Shown here: positions 8,289 through 15,266 of the stretch, piece by piece | How the letters are laid out: every line of letters starts with the position of its first letter | How positions within the stretch are numbered: position 1 is the first letter of the stretch | Assembly: GCA_028704435.1 (NCBI GenBank) | Contig: JAQWFL010000015.1 | Coordinates: 1 to 64,000 of the forward strand | Direction of reading: 5' to 3' | DNA from: Anaerostipes sp. | GTDB lineage: Bacteria > Bacillota > Clostridia > Lachnospirales > Lachnospiraceae | DNA length: 64,000 nucleotides | Program-made: the position numbers and the translations under genes | Notes under the pieces: model-generated | Database searches by the model: none | What the model was told of the DNA's origin: nothing | What the model saw: the letters and a program-made list of their open reading frames with translations, nothing else

Positions 8289-9746
8289 ATGGAAGATCAT
8301 ATTTATATTGCCATTGATTTAAAGTCATTTTATGCATCGGTAGAGTGTAGAGAACGAGATTTAGATCCATTAAAGACGAATCTGGTTGTGGCAGATGAGA
8401 GTAGAACCCAGAAGACGATTTGTCTTGCCGTTTCACCTTCGTTAAAAGCCTATGGAATTCCAGGGAGACCGAGACTTTTTGAAGTCGTTCAGCGAGTAAG
8501 ACAGTTAAAAGCATTCAATAAAAAGTTAGAGCTTGATTATATTGTGGCACCTCCGCGAATGGCTCTTTATATGGAATATAGCACAAAAATTTATAATATT
8601 TACCTAAGATATGTGGCACCGGAAGATATTCATGTCTATTCCATTGATGAAGTGTTTATAGATGTTACCCATTATTTAAAAACCTATGAGATGACAGCCA
8701 GTGAGCTTGCCATGAAGATGATAATTGAAGTACTTAGAGAGACAGGAATTACTGCAACAGCAGGAATTGGAACCAATCTATATCTGTGTAAGATTGCCAT
8801 GGATGTAGAGGCAAAGCATGTTCCTCCAGATAAGAATGGAGTGCGGATTGCATATTTAGATGAGATGGGTTATCGAAAGAAGCTATGGGAGCACAGACCT
8901 ATCACTGATTTTTGGAGAGTTGGGAAGGGTTACGCAAAGAAGTTAGAAGCCGTAGGTCTTTATACTATGGGAGATATTGCAAAGTGTTCCATAGGAGGGC
9001 CAGGAGATTATTACAATGAAGATTTATTGTATAAGCTTTTTGGGATAAATGCAGAACTTTTGATTGACCATGCCTGGGGATGGGAACCATGTACCATGGA
9101 GGATATTAAGTCTTATCGACCAGAGGCAAGCAGTATAGGTTCTGGACAGGTACTTCAGTGTCCATATTCCTTTGAGAAGGCAAAACTAATTGTAAGGGAG
9201 ATGACAGATCTTCTCATTTTAGATTTGGTAGATAAAAGACTGGTAACAGACCAGTTGATTCTTACCGTTGGATATGATATTGAGAATTTAAAGAATTCGA
9301 AGATTCAAAAAAAATACCATGGACCAGTGACTACAGATGGTTATGGAAGAAAGATTCCAAAACATGCACATGGGACAGTGAATTTAAAGGGATACACATC
9401 GTCAACAAAGTTAATTATGGAGGGCATGATGGATTTGTATGACAGGATAGTGAATCCAGAGTTACTTGTGCGAAGAGTGAACATTTCGGCAAATAAAGTA
9501 ATAGAAGAATCTACAATCAAGGAAAAAGGAAAGTTTGAGCAGTTAGATTTATTTACAGATTATAAAAAGAAAGAAAAGGAAGACCATATCTTGGAGGAGG
9601 AGTTAGAAAAAGAGAGGAAGGTACAGGAAGCTATGCTGGCGATTAAGAAAAAGTATGGAAAGAATGCCATATTGAAAGGGAATAATTTAGAAAAGGGAGC
9701 CATGACAAAAGAGAGAAATGCTCAGATCGGAGGTCACAAAGCGTAA
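8289..9746 (+). CDS. Y-family translesion DNA polymerase (UmuC/UvrX type)
   Basis: Error-prone DNA polymerase that copies past damaged bases. The ATG at 8289 follows AAGGAG, giving 485 residues; an upstream ATG at 8268 lies inside the SOS box. Seen: the first catalytic aspartate in IAIDLKSFYASVECRERDLD, the palm motif YSIDEVFIDVT (about residues 117-127), a helix-hairpin-helix region (FWRVGKGYAKKLEAVGLYTMGDIA), and a C-terminal little-finger domain. The length and N-terminus match the Firmicute UvrX/UmuC group rather than DinB. The stop codon overlaps the start of a YolD-like gene by one base, the usual partner arrangement in Firmicutes. Confidence 0.9.
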   Translation: MEDHIYIAIDLKSFYASVECRERDLDPLKTNLVVADESRTQKTICLAVSPSLKAYGIPGRPRLFEVVQRVRQLKAFNKKLELDYIVAPPRMALYMEYSTKIYNIYLRYVAPEDIHVYSIDEVFIDVTHYLKTYEMTASELAMKMIIEVLRETGITATAGIGTNLYLCKIAMDVEAKHVPPDKNGVRIAYLDEMGYRKKLWEHRPITDFWRVGKGYAKKLEAVGLYTMGDIAKCSIGGPGDYYNEDLLYKLFGINAELLIDHAWGWEPCTMEDIKSYRPEASSIGSGQVLQCPYSFEKAKLIVREMTDLLILDLVDKRLVTDQLILTVGYDIENLKNSKIQKKYHGPVTTDGYGRKIPKHAHGTVNLKGYTSSTKLIMEGMMDLYDRIVNPELLVRRVNISANKVIEESTIKEKGKFEQLDLFTDYKKKEKEDHILEEELEKERKVQEAMLAIKKKYGKNAILKGNNLEKGAMTKERNAQIGGHKA

Positions 9747-10149
9747 TGGATTATGAAGATATTATAGATTTGCCTCACCACGTTTCGAAAAAGCACCCTC
9801 AGATGTCCAGGAAGAATCGGGGGCTCAGTTTGCGCCGTTTGCAGCATTGACAGGATATGAAGATGCTATTTTGGAGACAGGAAGACTGACTGAGAAAAAG
9901 ATAGAATTAGATGAGGATGCCAGAGAATTGTTAGACATTAAGCTGCAGATGATTTGCAGTCATCTAGAGGAGAAGAGGCAGATTAAGATTACTTATTTTA
10001 AAGAAGATGAAAGAAAAGAGGGAGGTGCTTATGTAACGGTAGAAGGAGTCATTAAGAAAATTAACACTATAAAGAGAGATATTTTTTTGCAAGATAGGAC
10101 GAAAATACGTGTGGATGATATTATAGAATTGGCATTTGATGATGAGTAA
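9746..10149 (+). pseudogene. YolD-like protein gene with a one-base frameshift
   Basis: The ATG at 9746 overlaps the polymerase stop codon. The first frame reads MDYEDIIDLPHHVSKKHPQM then SRKNRG and goes wrong at a run of five G (9819-9823), stopping soon after. With one more G the frame joins smoothly to AQFAPFAALTGYEDAILE and continues to 10149 as a normal YolD-like protein of about 134 residues. As given, the gene is broken. This could be a real frameshift, phase variation at the G run, or a homopolymer sequencing error. YolD-like proteins commonly accompany UmuC in Firmicutes; their function is not well defined. Confidence 0.8.
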
Positions 10150-10168
10150 AGGTGATTTGATGTATATA

Positions 10169-10219
10169 TTGACAAAGCAAAACACAAGTGATAGTGTGTA
10201 CATATCAAAAATTTTTGAT
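10169..10219 (+). promoter_or_regulatory. promoter and ArsR-type operator ahead of arsR
   Basis: TTGACA at 10169-10174 and a weak -10 TAGTGT at 10192-10197. A perfect 16-bp palindrome, atcaaaaatttttgat (10204-10219), follows at the expected transcription start. ATCAA-N6-TTGAT is the classical ArsR/SmtB operator shape, so autoregulation is likely. Confidence 0.75.
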
Positions 10220-10235
10220 GAGAGGTGCTGATAAG

Positions 10236-10541
10236 ATGAAATCTATTGCGAATGACGCAAAAATATTTAAGGCTTTATGTGATGAGAAGAGGCTCTCAAT
10301 TTTAGCATTGTTGAGAACAGGTGAAAAATGCGCCTGTGTTCTAATTGATAGTCTTAACATGGGGCAGTCTACATTATCCTATCACATGAAAATATTATGT
10401 GAATCAGGCATAGTCACTAGCAGACAAGATGGTAAATGGACACATTACAGTCTTAGTATGGCTGGCAGAAACTACGCGTGTAATCGACTATCAGAATTAA
10501 CTACACCTGATACAGAAGCTAATACTAAATGCGGTAAGTAA
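10236..10541 (+). CDS. arsR: ArsR-family metalloregulator
   Basis: A 101-residue winged-helix repressor that releases DNA on binding As(III)/Sb(III). The ATG at 10236 is chosen because an upstream start would cross the operator. Seen: FKALCDEKRLSILALL, a CxC metal site in EKCACVLIDSLN (Cys32, Cys34), the recognition helix MGQSTLSYHMKILCESGIV, and the wing RQDGKWTHYSL. The CxC pair in helix 3 is the hallmark of arsenic-sensing ArsR. Further cysteines lie at 15, 47 and near the C-terminus. It heads the arsenic operon and has its likely operator on both sides. Confidence 0.9.
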   Translation: MKSIANDAKIFKALCDEKRLSILALLRTGEKCACVLIDSLNMGQSTLSYHMKILCESGIVTSRQDGKWTHYSLSMAGRNYACNRLSELTTPDTEANTKCGK

Positions 10542-10563
10542 AGGTCATCTTCGGATGACTTTT
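10540..10563 (+). terminator. UUCG-loop hairpin after arsR
   Basis: AAAGGTCATC / GATGACTTTT pair around a TTCG tetraloop immediately after the arsR stop. The T run is short, so it may be a weak terminator or an RNA-stability hairpin that separates arsR from the permease gene. Confidence 0.55.
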
Positions 10564-10570
10564 ATAAAGA

Positions 10571-10598
10571 TTGTCACATCAAAAATATTTGATATATT
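10571..10598 (+). promoter_or_regulatory. second promoter/operator ahead of the permease gene
   Basis: TTGTCA (10571-10576) and TATATT (10593-10598), 16 bp apart, flank atcaaaaatatttgat (10578-10593), a copy of the operator at 10204 with 7 of 8 base pairs symmetric. The repressor would cover the whole spacer. Confidence 0.6.
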
Positions 10599-10622
10599 AA
10601 AAATAAAAATGGAGGAAATATT

Positions 10623-11639
10623 TTGGAAATTTTAAAATTCGTTTTACTCTTTCTACAAAACCAAGTATTAGGTATGAAATGGCTAAATGAACTTATTGGA
10701 AATGTTTTGTCTAGCATTGGATTAGATACGACATCACGTTTAGGAGGCAGTGTTGAATTTTTTATCTATGATGTTATGAAAATCACTGTGTTGCTGTTGT
10801 TTTTGATTTTTATAATATCATATATACAAAGCTACTTTCCACCAGAGAGAAGTAAAAAAATACTAGGAAGATTTCATGGAATTGGAGCTAACATTGTTTC
10901 TGCATTACTGGGTACTGTAACACCATTTTGCTCTTGTTCTTCAATCCCGCTCTTTATTGGATTTACAAGCGCAGGACTTCCATTGGGTGTTACGTTTTCA
11001 TTTTTAATATCATCGCCTATGGTTGACCTAGCAAGTGTTGTCTTACTAATGAGTATTTTTGGTACAAAGATCGCCATTGCCTATGTCGTTGTGGGATTGG
11101 TAATAGCAGTTGTTGGTGGAACGCTTATTGAGAAACTACATATGGAAAAATATGTTGAAGACTTTATACAAAATGCTAGTCATGTGGATATCGACGCCCC
11201 TACATTGACATGCAAAGAAAGAGTGCAAATTGCTAAAGAAGAAGTTATAGAAATCTTTAAAAAGGTTTTCCCATATATCTTGGTTGGTGTGGGTATTGGC
11301 GCTTTAATTCATAACTGGATACCAGAAACATGGATAGAGGGTGTTTTGGGCAGCAACAATCCATTTGGTGTTGTTTTGGCAACACTTGTAGGTGTTCCAG
11401 TATATGCGGATATTTTCGGTACAATTCCAATAGCAGAAGCCTTGCTGATGAAAGGAGCACAGCTTGGTACAATTTTAGCATTTATGATGGCTGTCACTAC
11501 ATTAAGCTTGCCATCTATGATAATGTTGAAGAAAGCTGTTAAACCTAAATTACTTGCACTATTTATAGCAATTTGTACGTTTGGTATTATTATTGTTGGT
11601 TATTTATTCAACGTTTTACAAGCATTCTTAATATTATAG
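10623..11639 (+). CDS. permease of the ArsP/DUF318 family
   Basis: A 338-residue membrane protein with about eight helices, of the family that includes the organoarsenical exporter ArsP and other predicted metalloid permeases. Seen: VTPFCSCSSIPLFIGFTSAGLP, the cysteine-rich family signature, and its structural echo VGVPVYADIFGTIPIAEALL in the second half, as expected for an internally duplicated permease. The TTG start at 10623 is supported by GGAGG seven bases before. It lies in one operon with a CxxC thioredoxin-like protein and ArsC. Export of trivalent arsenicals is inferred from context; the exact substrate is not shown. Confidence 0.85.
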   Translation: MEILKFVLLFLQNQVLGMKWLNELIGNVLSSIGLDTTSRLGGSVEFFIYDVMKITVLLLFLIFIISYIQSYFPPERSKKILGRFHGIGANIVSALLGTVTPFCSCSSIPLFIGFTSAGLPLGVTFSFLISSPMVDLASVVLLMSIFGTKIAIAYVVVGLVIAVVGGTLIEKLHMEKYVEDFIQNASHVDIDAPTLTCKERVQIAKEEVIEIFKKVFPYILVGVGIGALIHNWIPETWIEGVLGSNNPFGVVLATLVGVPVYADIFGTIPIAEALLMKGAQLGTILAFMMAVTTLSLPSMIMLKKAVKPKLLALFIAICTFGIIIVGYLFNVLQAFLIL

Positions 11640-11653
11640 AGGAGAAAATTGAA

Positions 11654-11998
11654 ATGAAATTATTTGGTAAAAAAGAAGAAAGTAAATCACCTTGTTGCGG
11701 TGGAAACTGTAAATCAGAAACTATGCAGAATATGGAACAAGAAAGAAATGAAAGAGGAATCAAGATATTAGGGTCTGGGTGTGCAAAATGTATAGCATTA
11801 GAGAATGCTACTAGAACAGCTATATCAGAAATGGGTCTGGATATAGAGATTAAACATATTACTGATTTTGCGCAGATTGCCAGTTATGGTGTTATGACTA
11901 CTCCTGCTCTTGTCCTTGATGGAAAGGTTGTTTCTTATGGGAGAGTATTGACAGTTCAAGAGGTAAACACAATTTTAGTAAAATATAAATCAGAATAG
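11654..11998 (+). CDS. small thioredoxin-like redox disulfide protein
   Basis: A 114-residue protein. Residues 36 to the end form a glutaredoxin-like fold of the 'redox-active disulfide protein 2' type, with GSGCAKCIALENAT (Cys43 and Cys46) and MTTPALVLDGKVVSYGRVLT as the cis-proline region. The first 30 residues are an extra cysteine-rich stretch (SPCCGGNCKSE) that may bind a metal or metalloid. GGAGA lies ten bases before ATG. Genes of this type are often next to, or fused with, DUF318 permeases, so it may hand substrate or electrons to the permease or to ArsC; that role is inferred. Confidence 0.82.
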   Translation: MKLFGKKEESKSPCCGGNCKSETMQNMEQERNERGIKILGSGCAKCIALENATRTAISEMGLDIEIKHITDFAQIASYGVMTTPALVLDGKVVSYGRVLTVQEVNTILVKYKSE

Positions 11999-12010
11999 GT
12001 GGATTTGCAA

Positions 12011-12430
12011 ATGAAAAAACATAAGCCTAAGGTCGCTTTTATTTGTGTTCATAATTCTTGTCGTAGTCAGATAGCCGAAGCATTGGGAAAACATTTTGCG
12101 TCCGATATTTTTAAAAGTTATTCAGCGGGAACGGAAGTAAAGCCAAAAATCAATCAAGATGCGGTTAGATTAATAAAAGATAAATATCAAATAGATATGG
12201 AATTGACACAAACATCAAAGTTATTAACAGACATCCCTCAAGTAGACATCGTTATCACTATGGGGTGCAATGTAAATTGTCCCTATGTTCCATGTATATA
12301 CAGAGAAGACTGGGGATTAGACGATCCTACTGGTAAAGACGATATAGAATTTTCTAATGTCATTTTTACCATAGAATTTAAGATATGGGAACTAGCAAAA
12401 AAAATAGAAAATGGTATTATTTCCGTGTAA
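12011..12430 (+). CDS. arsC: arsenate reductase, low-molecular-weight phosphatase type
   Basis: A 139-residue cytoplasmic enzyme that reduces arsenate to arsenite. Seen: the P-loop CVHNSCRSQ (Cys12-x5-Arg18) followed by AEALGKHFA, and TMGCNVNCPYVPCIYREDWGLDDPTGKD with the two further cysteines and the catalytic aspartate of the thioredoxin-coupled ArsC group. The ATG at 12011 is preferred to a GTG at 11999 because AGGTGG lies eight bases before it. It is the last gene of the arsenic operon. A thioredoxin gene lies 650 bases downstream and could supply the reductant. Confidence 0.92.
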   Translation: MKKHKPKVAFICVHNSCRSQIAEALGKHFASDIFKSYSAGTEVKPKINQDAVRLIKDKYQIDMELTQTSKLLTDIPQVDIVITMGCNVNCPYVPCIYREDWGLDDPTGKDDIEFSNVIFTIEFKIWELAKKIENGIISV

Positions 12431-12533
12431 TTTTTTTCTGTTTTAACCTCATATAATTTCTGTGTGCTTAATTGTATCGTCATATAAAAGATCTTTCGTA
12501 AGCGATCATCTATATTTCTATTTTAAATAAGGA

Positions 12534-12593
12534 TTGACAGAAGCAATTAAATTGTGTACAATCTAATCACAACAACAAATTGTGCACAATTTA
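12534..12593 (+). promoter_or_regulatory. strong promoter with two OhrR-type operators
   Basis: TTGACA (12534-12539), 17-bp spacer, TACAAT (12557-12562). aaattgtgtacaat (12549-12562) covers the -10, and a perfect 16-bp palindrome aaattgtgcacaattt lies at 12578-12593. These resemble the OhrR operator of Bacillus (TACAATT-AATTGTA arrangement) and suggest autorepression. Confidence 0.75.
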
Positions 12594-12615
12594 ATAAATG
12601 GTTAGGAGGTGTTGT

Positions 12616-13056
12616 ATGAGCCAGGACAAATATGAATCAATCAGATTGAAGAATCAGATGTGTTTTCCTCTATATGTCTGTTCCAAAGAAATTGTAAGAA
12701 GATATAAACCATACTTGGATAAATTAGAACTTACATACACACAATATATTACAATGATGGTACTTTGGGAAAAGAAAGAAGTAACAGTAAAAGAACTTGG
12801 AAAGGATTTGTTTTTGGATTCAGGTACTTTAACTCCACTTCTTAAGAAACTAGAGAGTAAAGGATATGTAACAAGAGAAAGAATGGAGCATGATGAACGA
12901 AATCTTTGTGTAAAAATCACAAAAGAAGGTGATGAACTCCAAGAAAAAGCGTTGCAGGTTCCAAAACAAATGAAAGGATGTATTTCTTTAAAAATAGAAG
13001 AGGCAGAGCAGTTAAGCAACATCCTTCATAAGATTTTAGGAGAATTTCAAGAGTAG
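12616..13056 (+). CDS. ohrR: MarR-family peroxide-sensing regulator of the OhrR type
   Basis: A 146-residue dimeric winged-helix repressor. LKNQMCFPLYVCSKEIVRRY places Cys16 exactly where OhrR has its peroxidatic cysteine, and a second cysteine follows at position 21. The DNA-binding part is VKELGKDLFLDSGTLTPLLKKLESKGYVTRER with the wing EHDERNLCVKIT. AGGAGG lies eight bases before ATG. No ohr peroxidase gene follows. The next genes encode thioredoxin and a thioredoxin-reductase-like flavoprotein, so the regulon here appears to be a disulfide-repair pair, which is inferred from order and spacing. Confidence 0.85.
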   Translation: MSQDKYESIRLKNQMCFPLYVCSKEIVRRYKPYLDKLELTYTQYITMMVLWEKKEVTVKELGKDLFLDSGTLTPLLKKLESKGYVTRERMEHDERNLCVKITKEGDELQEKALQVPKQMKGCISLKIEEAEQLSNILHKILGEFQE

Positions 13057-13085
13057 AAATACCACACATAAAAAGGAGAAAGAAA

Positions 13086-13397
13086 ATGAAAGAAATTAAT
13101 GTAAATGCAAATAATTTTGAACAAGAAGTATTAAAAGCAGATAAGCCAGTGTTAGTGGATTTTTGGGCAGATTGGTGTGGACCATGCAAAATGCTTGCAC
13201 CAGTGGTAGAAGAAGTAGCTAACGCATCAGATGATTACAAAGTAGCTAAGGTTAATATTGATGAATCACCAGAATTAGCACAACAATATCAGGTTGTCTC
13301 AATTCCTACATTAATTGTGTTTAAAAATGGGGAAGAGGTAAATCGTGAAGTTGGATTTATGCCAAAAGCTGCTGTGGAGAAATTATTAGAAAGGTAA
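13086..13397 (+). CDS. trxA: thioredoxin
   Basis: A 103-residue cytoplasmic thioredoxin with VDFWADWCGPCKMLAPVVEE (active-site WCGPC), SIPTLIVFKNGEE (cis-Pro) and the normal family length. It follows the OhrR-type regulator by 29 bases with AAGGAG before ATG and precedes the flavoprotein by seven bases, so the three are likely cotranscribed. It can reduce protein disulfides and probably the upstream ArsC. Confidence 0.95.
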   Translation: MKEINVNANNFEQEVLKADKPVLVDFWADWCGPCKMLAPVVEEVANASDDYKVAKVNIDESPELAQQYQVVSIPTLIVFKNGEEVNREVGFMPKAAVEKLLER

Positions 13398-13404
13398 TAC
13401 ATTT

Positions 13405-14280
13405 ATGGGAGAAAGATATGATATTGCAATCCTTGGTTCTGGCCCTGCCGGGTTATCTGCAGCCATTAATGCCAAGGTAAGGAATAAAAATCTAATATTG
13501 TTTGGAAGCAAGGAACTTAGTGGCAAGCTTGTAAAGGCTCATGAAGTAAATAATTATCTTGGATTTTATGGGAAATCAGGTCAAGAGATGGCAGCGGCAT
13601 TTCAAGAACATATTAAGGCAATGGACATTCAGGTGACAGAAGAGAAGATTACCAATGTTTATGCTATGGGAGATTATTATGCTTTAGCAACCAAAGATGG
13701 GATGTATGAAGCAGATGCTATTATTCTTGCATCTGGGGTTGTATTTGGGAAACCATTTCCAGGAGAAAAAGAACTCTTAGGAAGTGGAGTCAGCTATTGT
13801 GCAACTTGTGACGCCATGTTTTACAAAGGAAAGAAAGCGGCTGTTTTAGGTTACAATAAAAAAGATGAAGAAGAAGCTGATTTTCTTGCGCAGGTAGCGG
13901 ACAAGGTTTACTATATTCCTACCTACAAAGAGGAAGTTCAGGTAGATGAAAAGATTGATGTTATTGAAGATACAGCGGTAGCTATCAAGGGAGATACAGC
14001 AGTTACGGCACTGGAACTTAAGAAGCAAGAACTTCCAGTGGATGGGGTATTTATCTTAAGAGAAAGTGTGGCTGCGGATCAGTTGGTTCCTGGACTAGAA
14101 GTGGATGGAAGTCATGTAGTAGTTGATCGTACCATGGCAACGAATCTTCCTGGATGTTTTGCAGCAGGAGATATTGTAGGACCGCCGTATCAGTATATTA
14201 AGGCGGCAGGAGAAGGGAATGTTGCAGCACTATCTGCAGTTTCCTACTTAGATAAAAAGAGAAGAGAGAAAAAAGGATAG
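13405..14280 (+). CDS. thioredoxin reductase-like flavoprotein lacking the NADPH motif
   Basis: A 291-residue FAD protein. Seen: the FAD motif LGSGPAGLSAAI near the N-terminus, the redox pair CATCDAMF, and the C-terminal FAD site CFAAGDIVGPPYQYIKAAGEG. The second Rossmann segment should carry a GGGxSA motif and an HRRxxxR NADPH clamp. Here it reads AVLGYNKKDEEEAD and YYIPTYKEE, so NADPH binding looks lost. The protein is also shorter than usual TrxB. This matches what is known of ferredoxin- or deazaflavin-dependent flavin thioredoxin reductases in Clostridia and other anaerobes. Electron donor ferredoxin is therefore a reasonable inference. Confidence 0.88.
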   Translation: MGERYDIAILGSGPAGLSAAINAKVRNKNLILFGSKELSGKLVKAHEVNNYLGFYGKSGQEMAAAFQEHIKAMDIQVTEEKITNVYAMGDYYALATKDGMYEADAIILASGVVFGKPFPGEKELLGSGVSYCATCDAMFYKGKKAAVLGYNKKDEEEADFLAQVADKVYYIPTYKEEVQVDEKIDVIEDTAVAIKGDTAVTALELKKQELPVDGVFILRESVAADQLVPGLEVDGSHVVVDRTMATNLPGCFAAGDIVGPPYQYIKAAGEGNVAALSAVSYLDKKRREKKG

Positions 14281-14286
14281 TGAATC

Positions 14287-15186
14287 ATGAATATTTTAAA
14301 ACTTTTAGCGGGGCCATTGATTGGCTCCGTCATTGGGTATTGTACCAATTATATTGCAATTAAGATGTTGTTTCGACCAAGAAAAGCCATTATGATAGGC
14401 TCTTTTCGTGTCCCTTTTACACCTGGAATCATCCCAAAGGAAAAGAAGCGGATAGGAAAAGCTGTTGGGGAGGCAGTGGGCAGTACACTGCTTACTCAAG
14501 AAGATATAAAGGATACCTTGTTAAATGATGAAGTGAAGGCATACGTATCGTCCTCTATGATAGAAAAATTACATAGCATTGCAGAAAATGAGCAAACCAT
14601 AAAGATGACAGTTCTGGATTATGTATCTGAGGAAAACTATGTACATTATAAAGAGCGAATAGAGGATATATTCACCGAGAAGATGGTTTCGGCAATAGAG
14701 AAAATTGACTTTGGAGAATATATTTCTAAGGAAGCCAATCGTGTGGTGCAAGAAAAGATTGGTGGCAGTATGCTGGAAATGTTTTTAGATGAAAAGACCG
14801 TACAGTCCTTCACAGAACCAATTGGAGAGCGTGTAAATCAGTATGTTCTAGATCATGGAGAAGAGATGATTGCACCAAGAATTCAAATGGAATTAGAAAT
14901 AATGGAAGATAAAAGCATTCAAGATTTGCTAGAGGGTCAATCCTTAGATGAAGAGCGTATGGCAAATGCAGCGGAACAAATCTTTGAAAAGGCAGTATCT
15001 AGTTATGCAGTGAAACTAATGGAAAAGATAAATATTGCTAAAATTATTGAGGATAAAATCGAAGCTATGGATGTCATGGAACTAGAAGGACTTATTCTAG
15101 AGGTCATGGATAAAGAGCTAAAAGCCATTGTAAATCTAGGAGCATTCATTGGATTTATATTGGGTGTTTTGAATATTTTTATCTAA
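14287..15186 (+). CDS. DUF445 family membrane-anchored protein
   Basis: A 299-residue protein with a hydrophobic start (LLAGPLIGSVIGYCTNYIAIKMLF), the conserved FRVPFTPGIIPKEKKRIGKAVGEAVG stretch, a long helical middle, and a C-terminal membrane segment (LGAFIGFILGVLNIFI). This layout is that of the DUF445/YheB family, whose function is unknown. It starts seven bases after the flavoprotein stop codon and may be cotranscribed with it. There is no sign of regulation of its own. Confidence 0.82.
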   Translation: MNILKLLAGPLIGSVIGYCTNYIAIKMLFRPRKAIMIGSFRVPFTPGIIPKEKKRIGKAVGEAVGSTLLTQEDIKDTLLNDEVKAYVSSSMIEKLHSIAENEQTIKMTVLDYVSEENYVHYKERIEDIFTEKMVSAIEKIDFGEYISKEANRVVQEKIGGSMLEMFLDEKTVQSFTEPIGERVNQYVLDHGEEMIAPRIQMELEIMEDKSIQDLLEGQSLDEERMANAAEQIFEKAVSSYAVKLMEKINIAKIIEDKIEAMDVMELEGLILEVMDKELKAIVNLGAFIGFILGVLNIFI

Positions 15187-15190
15187 TTGG

Positions 15191-15220
15191 TTTACACAAG
15201 TCTTAAATTTAAGATATAAT
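15191..15220 (+). promoter_or_regulatory. promoter of the PRD regulator with a palindrome filling the spacer
   Basis: TTTACA (15191-15196) and TATAAT (15215-15220) with an 18-bp spacer. The last 14 bases of the spacer, tcttaaatttaaga (15201-15214), form a perfect palindrome. A repressor or autoregulator bound there would block the promoter. Confidence 0.6.
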
Positions 15221-15266
15221 AAAATCATGAAAAAGAAAATTGCACTAATTAGGAAAGAGGATTTTC

